Shown piece by piece: positions 1 to 6,063 of a stretch of 8,566 nucleotides of DNA (the first letter of the stretch is position 1; each line of letters starts with the position of its first letter). This DNA comes from Gemmatimonadota bacterium (lineage in GTDB: Bacteria; Gemmatimonadota; Gemmatimonadetes; Longimicrobiales; Gaopeijiaceae). The stretch spans positions 1 to 8,566 of the forward strand of contig PCCM01000124.1 of NCBI GenBank assembly GCA_002731735.1, given 5' to 3'. The notes under the pieces are model-generated. The model did not search any database and had not been told where the DNA came from. It worked only from the letters and a program-made list of their open reading frames with translations. The position numbers were made by a program, and so were the translations under genes.

Positions 1-113
1 GGCTTCCTGGTCGGAGTTACAAAAAGTACCGCAGTATCCGTTGCGAGGGGGCTGATCTTCAATCGTACCGACAGCAACCTCCCCGATCTGGGGCTTCCGC
101 TAGTCCCCAACCA
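1..113. other. Non-coding left edge, downstream of the M28 peptidase gene
   Basis: This short stretch follows the stop codon of the minus-strand peptidase gene. Two competing weak hairpins are visible just past the stop: CCCC/GGGG at 81-84 and 90-93, and TGGGG/CCCCA at 89-93 and 105-109. Neither is followed by a T-run on the minus strand, so they are poor intrinsic terminator candidates. A five-base A-run (T-run on the minus strand) lies near base 21, but no convincing stem precedes it. Reading frames running in from the left edge show no recognisable protein tail. Confidence 0.4.
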
Positions 114-1313
114 CTACTCGATCCGAATCCCCGCCAGCTTGGCGATCGCCCCGAGCGTCGTCTGTGCCGCGTTGAGGCCAAGTGTGAAATCCGCGTCGGT
201 GAAAGTCTCGAACAGGTCCGTCGGCTGGTGCCAGTGCGGATTCGCTCCGTTGCCCGTCTCGTAGAGGCGTCGATTCTCACGCAAGCTCACCGCCGGAACC
301 ACGTCCATGAAGGGCGTCGAGTCAGTGTTACTCATCGCGTTGCTGAGCACGGCCGGATAGTCCGTCGCGTGCATGCGGTTGGCGTTGATGAGGGCGATCC
401 CGAGCTGAGCCGACTGCTCGGCGAACGCAGAGTTGAGTTGGAACTCGACGTCGACATCGGCGTCCAAAGCCTGATTGAAGGTCACGGGGTTTCCATGGTC
501 CCACATCATCATGTCGTGCTGGATCATGCCCAGCCACCGAGGCTCCGGATACTGGCCTGAGCCAGCCGGGTTCTCGATGCCCTGAAGCTCGGCCCGCTGC
601 TCGACGTAAGCACCCGCCCCGTTCAGCCCCGTCTCCTCATTGTTCCAGAGCGCGAAGCGGATGGACATGTCGGACTCAACCTCCGGGGAGGCGAGCGAGC
701 GAGCGATCTCCATGACGAGCGCGGTGCCCGAGGCGTCGTCGTTGGCGGCTTCACCACCGCCGCGCCCGTCCATGTGTGCGCTGACGATATACATCTCACC
801 CGGGTTCGTGGTACCGATCTTGGTCGCATACACTTCCTCGCGGGGCTCGGGCTGGGGCGACGGAGCACCCCGACCGGCACGGGGGGTGTACATGTAATGG
901 AGGCGCTCAGTCTCGTATCCCCAACCTCGGAGTTGCTCCTCGATCCAGTCGACCGCCGCCGCGTTGCGGGGGGTGCCCTGCTCGCGGTCACCGAACTGCG
1001 TCAGCCCACGAACGAGTTCCTTATAGCTGTCGAAATCGAGGAGAGCCACGACCCGCTGATGCATGCTGTCCACATCGGTCATAGGAACGCCGCCCAGGAC
1101 GTTGCGGACGTTCCTTCTAAGCCGTGGAGGATCGCTCGGCCGGCCGTCCTGCGGGGATCCGACCCGTTGTTGGGCCGCGGCAGGCACCGCCACTACGTCG
1201 GCTAGAGCGAAGACAGCGACCGACGTCAGATAGAGCCGGAGGAGACGGCTGGCAAAGATCCTGGTGGGGTTCGGCATGCTCGAATCCGGGATGGGCATGG
1301 ATAACAGTTCCAC
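114..1313 (-). CDS. Exported M28-family zinc aminopeptidase/carboxypeptidase-like protein
   Basis: A 399-residue secreted peptidase of the M28 family, whose members use two zinc ions to remove terminal residues from peptides. The full metal set is visible when compared with Streptomyces griseus aminopeptidase: H180 and D182 in SAHMD, bridging D192 in NDDASG, catalytic E226 with ligand E227 in WNNEETG, D267 in HDMMMWD, and H362 in HWHQPTD. A signal peptide ends near residues 46-49 (AAAQ), so the protein is probably periplasmic or surface-exposed. The start is uncertain. The GTG at 1313 has a weak GGAAG upstream, whereas ATG at 1298 or 1277 would give a more usual signal-peptide length. It is the last gene of the minus-strand run, 45 bases after the PhoU-like gene. 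Substrate specificity cannot be read from the sequence. The family call is firm. Confidence 0.93.
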   Translation of the reverse strand: MELLSMPIPDSSMPNPTRIFASRLLRLYLTSVAVFALADVVAVPAAAQQRVGSPQDGRPSDPPRLRRNVRNVLGGVPMTDVDSMHQRVVALLDFDSYKELVRGLTQFGDREQGTPRNAAAVDWIEEQLRGWGYETERLHYMYTPRAGRGAPSPQPEPREEVYATKIGTTNPGEMYIVSAHMDGRGGGEAANDDASGTALVMEIARSLASPEVESDMSIRFALWNNEETGLNGAGAYVEQRAELQGIENPAGSGQYPEPRWLGMIQHDMMMWDHGNPVTFNQALDADVDVEFQLNSAFAEQSAQLGIALINANRMHATDYPAVLSNAMSNTDSTPFMDVVPAVSLRENRRLYETGNGANPHWHQPTDLFETFTDADFTLGLNAAQTTLGAIAKLAGIRIE

Positions 1314-1358
1314 GGGACAACTTCCGTTGGGATAGTCGACTCGCGCAAGGTATGGAAC

Positions 1359-2036
1359 TCAACCGCTTGGGCTACTTCCTTTTTCGCGGAATCCGATCCG
1401 GTAGTAAGGATTTACCACGCTGGTCGCCACGTTCTTGAGGTGTGCGCTGACACGTTTGAGATACCTCAAGTAGAGCGCCACCGTGACCGCATGACCGGAC
1501 CGTCCTGACAACGCCTCACTCGCGCACAGGGCTCGTACTTGATCGTCCACCTTGGATGCGATGATGGTGTGAGAGCCTATGATGGCCCTGGCCCTAGCCT
1601 CGTCAGGGCCCTCGAGGGCGGGCACGATGTCGTCGAACATCCGAGCCATGTTCTTCTCGATCTCAGCCACCTCTCCGTGTAGCTCGAGCCCATCGAATGG
1701 GCCCGGAACTGCACCTGCCAACTCCACGATGTTCTTGGTGTAGTCGCCGATCCGTTCGATGTCGATGACGATCGCGGTGAGCACCAGCCCCAGGTTGATG
1801 TCGGGCTTGGAAGACACGGACATGTGCGTGACGATCTTGCGACGCACACTGCGCTCGTACTTGTTGAGCTGCCGATCCCGCTTGTAGATGTCGGACTCCA
1901 GCGCGCCCTCTGCATGGAGCTGTTTGACCGCGTGGTCAAACATGTCGTGGGAGGCCCGAAGCATCAGGATGGCCTCGTCATATGCCTCCTGTAATGGGCC
2001 CTGAGATCTGAAGAGAGTTACGATTTCTTTCCACAT
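1359..2036 (-). CDS. PhoU-family protein paired with the Na+/phosphate cotransporter
   Basis: A 225-residue cytosolic, mostly helical protein with two PhoU-like three-helix repeats, the normal length for the family. PhoU proteins bind metal through acidic E-x-x-x-D motifs and modulate phosphate uptake or signalling. The first repeat has the motif intact (DIERIGDYTKNI, E94 and D98). The matching segment of the second repeat (KRVSAHLKNV, residues 194-203) has K194 and A198 where the acids would be, so probably only one metal cluster forms. The ATG at 2036 follows a GAGGGGG Shine-Dalgarno that lies inside the last codons of the transporter gene 7 bases upstream, which implies coupled translation. 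No PstSCAB or PhoR gene is present here, so it more likely serves the adjacent NptA-type transporter, which lacks its own PhoU tail, than a Pst system. That functional link is inference. Confidence 0.88.
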   Translation of the reverse strand: MWKEIVTLFRSQGPLQEAYDEAILMLRASHDMFDHAVKQLHAEGALESDIYKRDRQLNKYERSVRRKIVTHMSVSSKPDINLGLVLTAIVIDIERIGDYTKNIVELAGAVPGPFDGLELHGEVAEIEKNMARMFDDIVPALEGPDEARARAIIGSHTIIASKVDDQVRALCASEALSGRSGHAVTVALYLRYLKRVSAHLKNVATSVVNPYYRIGFREKGSSPSG

Positions 2037-2043
2037 AATTTTA

Positions 2044-3198
2044 CTACCCCCTCGCCAAGAAAATAAACGCCAGCGGAATGACGTGCAGCGCTATATAGAC
2101 AGATAACACAGTGGCCGTGCCCGCCTTCGATCGAGCCGCGAAGGCGCCCCACCAAGTCGCGAGCCCGATGGGCAGGGCCTTCAGCGGATAGAAGACCAAG
2201 ACGGCAAACACGTTGAACGTCAAGTGAGCCAGTGCCACTATCATGGCCGCCGCGCTTCCGGTTCCAAGCGAGGCTAGAATCGCGGTGATCGTCGTCCCGA
2301 TATTCGCCCCGATGGTGTATGGAAAAATCTGACGGAGGCTGAGAACCCCAGTGCCCGCCAAGGGAACGATCAAAGAGGTCGTCGCAGAGCTACTCTGCAC
2401 CGTCGCTGTCGCAGCGACACCCAGCGCGAAGCTCGCGGCGTCGTTACGAAAGAGGACTCTGTCGAAGAGTCCGCTCATGCGTTCCAGAACGGCACCCCGC
2501 ATCAATACGAGCAGGCCTCGGAGGGCGAGCAAGAGCAGAGCCAAAGCCAGAATGAGCAGCACGAGCGGGTTGGTGACCATACCCGCGATGAAGTCGGCGG
2601 GCGGATCCCTGAGGGCCTTGAGAGGGCTGTCCCAGCCCACGCCTCCGGCAGCATCGGCGAACATCCCCTGCAGACGGACCGCCGTTCGCTCAATCGGGTG
2701 AAGGTAGACCTCCAGCGGCAGGAGAGTGAACGCCGCGAGCACGTTGAAGAAGTCGTGCACCGTGGAAGCCGCGAACGCCCGTTCGAACTCCGCCGGACGG
2801 GTCACGTGCCCGAGGGACACGATCGTGTTCGTGGTTGTCGTTCCGATGTTCGCGCCCATGATGATGGGTACGGCGAGCCCAATGTCGATCGTACCGGCCC
2901 CCACCATGATTACAACCATGGTGGTGGTGGTCGAGGAACTCTGGACGAGGCTCGTGGCCAAGAAGCCGATGAGCAGGCCAGAGACCGGGTTCGACGCAAA
3001 GCTCAGGAGCTGATCCGCGAGCCCTCTTCCGCCAAACATCTCGAAGGTGGTGCCCATCAACTCGATGCTGACAAAAAACAGTAAGAGCAGAAAGAGGAAG
3101 TAGATCACGCCGCCGATCACGCGGATCGGGCTGGGCTTGCCTTGAATTGTCAGTGGGGTGGTGTCGGGCACCAGGGGCAAATCCAGTTGGAATCTCAC
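2044..3198 (-). CDS. Na+/phosphate cotransporter of the NptA/PNaS family
   Basis: A 384-residue inner-membrane protein that should import inorganic phosphate with sodium. Two inverted-repeat halves each carry the family signature: VQSSS at residues 85-89 and 267-271, followed by GANIGTT at 115-121 and 297-303, and by related F-N-V helices near 148-163 and 324-340. Hydrophobic segments are clear at about 28-49, 72-130, 145-165, 208-234, 255-283, 293-340 and 362-382. The length matches Vibrio cholerae NptA and stops short of the E. coli YjbB form, which has a fused C-terminal PhoU domain. Here that domain is a separate gene 7 bases downstream. The start is a GTG. The next in-frame ATG would remove the first membrane segment, and an upstream stop at 3217-3219 limits extension. 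No good Shine-Dalgarno precedes the GTG, so the exact start is moderately sure. Confidence 0.93.
   Translation of the reverse strand: MRFQLDLPLVPDTTPLTIQGKPSPIRVIGGVIYFLFLLLLFFVSIELMGTTFEMFGGRGLADQLLSFASNPVSGLLIGFLATSLVQSSSTTTTMVVIMVGAGTIDIGLAVPIIMGANIGTTTTNTIVSLGHVTRPAEFERAFAASTVHDFFNVLAAFTLLPLEVYLHPIERTAVRLQGMFADAAGGVGWDSPLKALRDPPADFIAGMVTNPLVLLILALALLLLALRGLLVLMRGAVLERMSGLFDRVLFRNDAASFALGVAATATVQSSSATTSLIVPLAGTGVLSLRQIFPYTIGANIGTTITAILASLGTGSAAAMIVALAHLTFNVFAVLVFYPLKALPIGLATWWGAFAARSKAGTATVLSVYIALHVIPLAFIFLARG
2047..2053 (-). promoter_or_regulatory. Ribosome binding site of the PhoU-like gene, inside the transporter's 3' end
   Basis: On the minus strand this reads GAGGGGG and sits 10 bases before the ATG at 2036. 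It overlaps the final Ala-Arg-Gly codons of the transporter gene, so ribosomes finishing the transporter would expose or reuse it. This supports translational coupling and a fixed ratio of the two proteins. Confidence 0.55.
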
Positions 3199-3280
3199 CG
3201 ATGAGCGAACCAGAAACTATAACCGAACCGATGCTGGGCAAATGCTCGGAAGCCTCACGCGATCGGCGTGGATCCTGAGT

Positions 3281-4339
3281 CTACAACACTCCCGCTTCAG
3301 CCCGCTCCTGCTCGAGGCGGAGTTGCGCTGCCCGAGCACAACCCTGCATGACCTGGAAGTAGCGTTGAACCCAATCCTCACCGAGTTCATACGGGTGGGG
3401 ACCGTCCCCGCGACCGGCAAGCATCCTGTTCCGGTTGAACGCGTTATCAAACTCCGAGTGATTCGAGAGGAGCACACTCGCGCCGGTGGCGGCGGCCTGT
3501 TCGGCAATGTGCTGCTGCGCGTCGATATAACTCTGGAAGTTCTCGATTCCCGGATCCGGTGTGCTGTTCACGAAGTTGAACGCGGTGCCACCCGAATACG
3601 CCACATTCACCGGCCTGCCGTCGTCGAAGACAGTGAACGTGTATGACAGCGTGCCGGGCGTGTGCCCCGGGGTCTCCCAGATCGTGAGGGTCGTGTTGCC
3701 GAGCGTGAGTTCCATGCCGTCCGTCGCCACGATGTCGCGCGATGGAGCCATGGTGCTGTAGCGGTTCGGGTAGCTCTCGACCAGCTCCCAGTCGGCGCCA
3801 CCCATGACGACCTGGGCGCCATACCGTTCCTGCAGAATCTGGGCGCCTCCGATGTGGTCCCCATGGGCGTGGGAAATGACGACGTACCGGATGTCCTCGG
3901 GATCGAGGCCGAGTCGTTCCAGCCCGCCGATGATCAATTCTTCAGAGTTGTAGGGGAAGACCGTGTCGATGATGATGATGCCTTCACTCGTGGTGAGGGC
4001 CCATGACGTGTGAATCTTTCCGCCGACGAAGTAGAGGTTGTCGAAAACCTTCGCGGATTCCGCGTACCAAGCCTCACGGGCAGGCACGTTGGTGGGGTCC
4101 CTAACGTAGCGCGGCAGGTTGTCACTCGTGTTTACTCGACCGCTCGCCGGTAGGAGGCAAATCCGGTTGAGCGTGCCGAGGAACTCGAATCCAGCGGCCC
4201 TCTTCGCCGATCTCAGAGCAGCCTCGATCTCCGCGTCGAAGTCCCGCAATGCGGGAGCGTTCTGCGCTAGTCCCTTTGCCGGGAGCGATCCTGCCATGAT
4301 CACCAGCACCGCAAGGAGCCTACCCACGCGCGCGTTCAC
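3281..4339 (-). CDS. Exported metallo-beta-lactamase-fold hydrolase with B3-like zinc ligands
   Basis: A 352-residue protein with a signal peptide (hydrophobic core at residues 7-20, likely cut after GLAQ near 26). The zinc motif HAHGDH gives H157, H159, D161 and H162. H226 (TPGHTPG) and H294 (SNHSEFD) complete a set like that of subclass B3 lactamases, and S249 stands where B1 enzymes have the Cys ligand. There are only two cysteines, C61 and C334, near the two ends of the mature protein; a disulfide would suit a periplasmic location. The N-terminal part (cleaved region to about residue 95) precedes a typical W-A-L-T-T-S-E-G-I-I-I-I-D core opening. Whether the substrate is a beta-lactam, lactone, phosphoester or something else cannot be told. 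The GTG start has a strong AGGAGG 6 bases upstream. It lies 23 bases after the serine hydrolase gene. Confidence 0.9.
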   Translation of the reverse strand: MNARVGRLLAVLVIMAGSLPAKGLAQNAPALRDFDAEIEAALRSAKRAAGFEFLGTLNRICLLPASGRVNTSDNLPRYVRDPTNVPAREAWYAESAKVFDNLYFVGGKIHTSWALTTSEGIIIIDTVFPYNSEELIIGGLERLGLDPEDIRYVVISHAHGDHIGGAQILQERYGAQVVMGGADWELVESYPNRYSTMAPSRDIVATDGMELTLGNTTLTIWETPGHTPGTLSYTFTVFDDGRPVNVAYSGGTAFNFVNSTPDPGIENFQSYIDAQQHIAEQAAATGASVLLSNHSEFDNAFNRNRMLAGRGDGPHPYELGEDWVQRYFQVMQGCARAAQLRLEQERAEAGVL

Positions 4340-4345
4340 GATTCT

Positions 4346-4351
4346 CCTCCT
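4346..4351 (-). promoter_or_regulatory. Ribosome binding site fixing the GTG start of the MBL-fold gene
   Basis: The minus strand reads AGGAGG, with 6 bases to the GTG at 4339. A perfect Shine-Dalgarno at ideal spacing makes the GTG the chosen start. It lies in the 23-base gap after the serine hydrolase stop codon, which suits an operon junction. Confidence 0.75.
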
Positions 4352-4362
4352 TCACCCTACTC

Positions 4363-5718
4363 CTATCGTGGGATCGGCTCATAACCGCGAATGGCTTGCT
4401 TCCCAGAGTGGTAGCTCTCGGTGATGGCCTGCATGACCAGATTCGGGAAGTCCTGCCGCAGAGTGAAATGGCTGTAGGGCGACATCTGCATCATCATGAT
4501 GCTCACCATGTCTTCGACGGGATCTATCCAGAAGACGGTGCCGTAGGCCCCGCCCCAACCGAAGGTTCCTGGTGTGACCGCCTGCCTGGACCTATCCGGA
4601 TCCGTCAACATCGTGAACCCCAGCCCGAATCCGTAAGCGTCGGCACCCTTGATGTAGATGGGGAGGTCGCCCGTGTGATTGGTGATCATGAGATTGACCG
4701 TGGTGGGGCTAAGCAGCCGGGAGCCATTGAACTCGCCACCGTTCAGGATCATCTGGGAGAACCTGAAGTAGTCGGCCGCCGTGGACGATAGCCCCGCCGT
4801 GCCGCCGAAGTACCGAGTGGGCTGCTCTCGTGTAGCCGGGGCAATCCGCAGCCCGATGGTGTTATCCGGACCCGTCGGGCTGTAGACCGCCGCCACCCGA
4901 CCCACCTTTGATGCCGGCACATTATAATGTGTGTCAACCATGCCAAGAGGATCGAAGATGCGTTCTTGGAGGAACCGGTCCAGACTCTGGCCCGAAATCC
5001 GCTCGACGAGGAGCGCCACATAGTCTGTGGAGCCGCCGTAATTCCACTCGTCTCCAGGATGGAACGCCAAAGGCATCGACGCCCGCCCAACCAGAGTCTC
5101 CTCCAGCGTGGATGCGCGGCGCGGCCGTGCCTGCTCCTCCTCCGAGAGGAGGCTTCGAGACGGATCGACGCCAGCGGTATGGGTCAGGACGTGGCGGAAC
5201 GTGATGGGACGATCCGCCTGGACACGTTGGACGCCGCCGTCCACCTCGAGAACCACTTCCTTGTCGGCAAATTCGGGCATGTACTTGGAAATCGGGTCGT
5301 CCAGGAGGAAATAGCCCTCCTCGAACAGCATCATGAGCGCCGTGCTCACGATGGGCTTGGTCATTGACATGATCACGAAGATGTCGTCCGTGGACATGAG
5401 GTTGCCACCCTCTATGTATCTATGCCCCTGTGCCTTAAGATGTACGACCTCACCTCTTCTCGCGACGAGCGTGACCACCCCCGCCACCTGGTCGGTGTCG
5501 ATGTACCGCTGCATGGCGGCGTCCAACCGCTCGAGTCGCTCGGACGACATGCCCACACTCTCCGCATCGGCCATGGGGAGGTTTTGCGCCTCGGCTGTCG
5601 ACGGAAAGATGAGCACCACCTGGGCCACCACAGTAAGGATCGCCACCATCGTGGTCTGAACCACCTTTTCCCATCCGTGTGATCCGTTTCGATAGGTCGC
5701 GCACTCTTGCCGGTCCAT
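4363..5718 (-). CDS. Exported serine hydrolase of the class C beta-lactamase / family VIII esterase fold
   Basis: A 451-residue protein of the serine beta-lactamase-like superfamily (Pfam Beta-lactamase), which includes penicillin-binding proteins, D-aminopeptidases and family VIII carboxylesterases. The nucleophile motif S-x-x-K is SMTK at residues 118-121. The general-base tyrosine is Y227 in WNYGGSTDY, a variant of the usual Y-x-N. The third motif is FGWGG (386-390), so W388-G389-G390 replaces the KTG of true lactamases, as in EstB-type esterases. LTHTAG at 179-183 is another family hallmark. A signal peptide has a long n-region with its hydrophobic core at 24-39 and a cut after AEAQ near 45. 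The ATG has a GGAGGAGG 7 bases upstream. It is the first gene of the minus-strand run. Esterase or peptidase activity is more likely than beta-lactam resistance, but the substrate is unknown. Confidence 0.92.
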   Translation of the reverse strand: MDRQECATYRNGSHGWEKVVQTTMVAILTVVAQVVLIFPSTAEAQNLPMADAESVGMSSERLERLDAAMQRYIDTDQVAGVVTLVARRGEVVHLKAQGHRYIEGGNLMSTDDIFVIMSMTKPIVSTALMMLFEEGYFLLDDPISKYMPEFADKEVVLEVDGGVQRVQADRPITFRHVLTHTAGVDPSRSLLSEEEQARPRRASTLEETLVGRASMPLAFHPGDEWNYGGSTDYVALLVERISGQSLDRFLQERIFDPLGMVDTHYNVPASKVGRVAAVYSPTGPDNTIGLRIAPATREQPTRYFGGTAGLSSTAADYFRFSQMILNGGEFNGSRLLSPTTVNLMITNHTGDLPIYIKGADAYGFGLGFTMLTDPDRSRQAVTPGTFGWGGAYGTVFWIDPVEDMVSIMMMQMSPYSHFTLRQDFPNLVMQAITESYHSGKQAIRGYEPIPR

Positions 5719-5725
5719 TGCCGTG

Positions 5726-5733
5726 CCTCCTCC
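5726..5733 (-). promoter_or_regulatory. Ribosome binding site of the serine hydrolase gene
   Basis: The minus strand reads GGAGGAGG, with 7 bases to the ATG at 5718. It favours this ATG over the internal ATG at codon 24, which would give a more compact signal peptide but has no such site. Confidence 0.7.
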
Positions 5734-6050
5734 GATTGTGACGATCGAGAATCGCGGACAAGATGAACTCGGCCTACGCTCGATGGCAAGCGAGTGCGGC
5801 CCTCAGACTGGCGGTGGCGCGCCGCGCCTATAGGTTTTGGGGGAGCGCCTTACCTACCGGAGCTACGATCATGCTTGAGCGTCGATCCCAACTAAGGGCG
5901 CCGCACCCTCATTTCGGCAACGTAACTCGCCTTTTGCAGTTGCTCTTGCTCATGCTCCGGCCCGACACACTAGTGGCCGGTGGCCCCAGAGACGATCGCG
6001 GCGGCAAGGCCGGCAACACTCTTTCAGACTGATGATGTGCTGGAGCCCTT

Positions 6051-6055
6051 GGAGG
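6051..6055 (+). promoter_or_regulatory. Ribosome binding site that sets the S41 protease start
   Basis: GGAGG lies 8 bases before the ATG at 6064. The next codons encode a clean signal peptide, so the real start is here. The longer in-frame ATG at 5980 would add 28 residues ahead of the signal sequence and has no ribosome binding site. Confidence 0.75.
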
Positions 6056-6063
6056 TGACGCCG

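Larger units (their letters stand above)
5719..6063. other. Divergent intergenic region with small dyads; no definite gene
   Basis: These 345 bases separate the divergently read serine hydrolase and S41 protease genes and should hold both promoters, although no good -35/-10 pair is evident on either strand. Visible structure includes an imperfect hairpin at 5771-5801 (outer GGCC/GGCC, inner CGCTCG/CGAGTG with one G-T pair), a GGCGC-gcc-GCGCC dyad at 5816-5828, and the palindrome CCTATAGG at 5827-5834. TTGCTC is repeated in tandem at 5940-5951. An 89-codon open frame (5763-6032, plus) crosses the region. It lacks a Shine-Dalgarno, is rich in Arg, Ala and Leu, and resembles no family I know, so it is not called as a gene. 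Confidence 0.5.

Noticed and set aside
1334..1341. Perfect palindrome AGTCGACT between the PhoU-like and M28 genes
   Set aside because: An isolated 8-base palindrome is expected by chance in several kilobases, and it is not part of a longer dyad or terminator.
2901..2924. 8-bp perfect inverted repeat (CCACCATG / CATGGTGG) inside the transporter gene
   Set aside because: It arises from two Met-Val codon pairs in a membrane helix (MVVIMV) and is most simply explained by coding constraint.
2917..2930. GTG triplet repeat
   Set aside because: It encodes the conserved run of threonines after the first QSSS motif. The similar GATGATGAT run near 3968-3980 encodes an Ile-rich core strand of the MBL fold.
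2690..3241. 183-codon minus-strand frame overlapping the transporter
   Set aside because: It overlaps in a different frame a transporter with duplicated QSSS and GANIGTT motifs; the translation is His/Arg-rich and domain-free.
3158..3646. 162-codon plus-strand frame opposite the 3' end of the MBL-fold gene
   Set aside because: It is antisense to a well-supported gene and spans an intergenic gap, with no motif and no ribosome binding site.
5771..5940. Possible integron attC site
   Set aside because: The hairpins and AAC/GTT triplets hinted at one, but no RYYYAAC / GTTRRRY core pair of the right layout was found and no integrase is present.
5763..6032. 89-codon open frame on the plus strand in the divergent spacer
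   Set aside because: It has no ribosome binding site, an Arg/Ala/Leu-rich translation with no recognisable domain, and ends just before the real protease start. It was kept only as a finding about the spacer.
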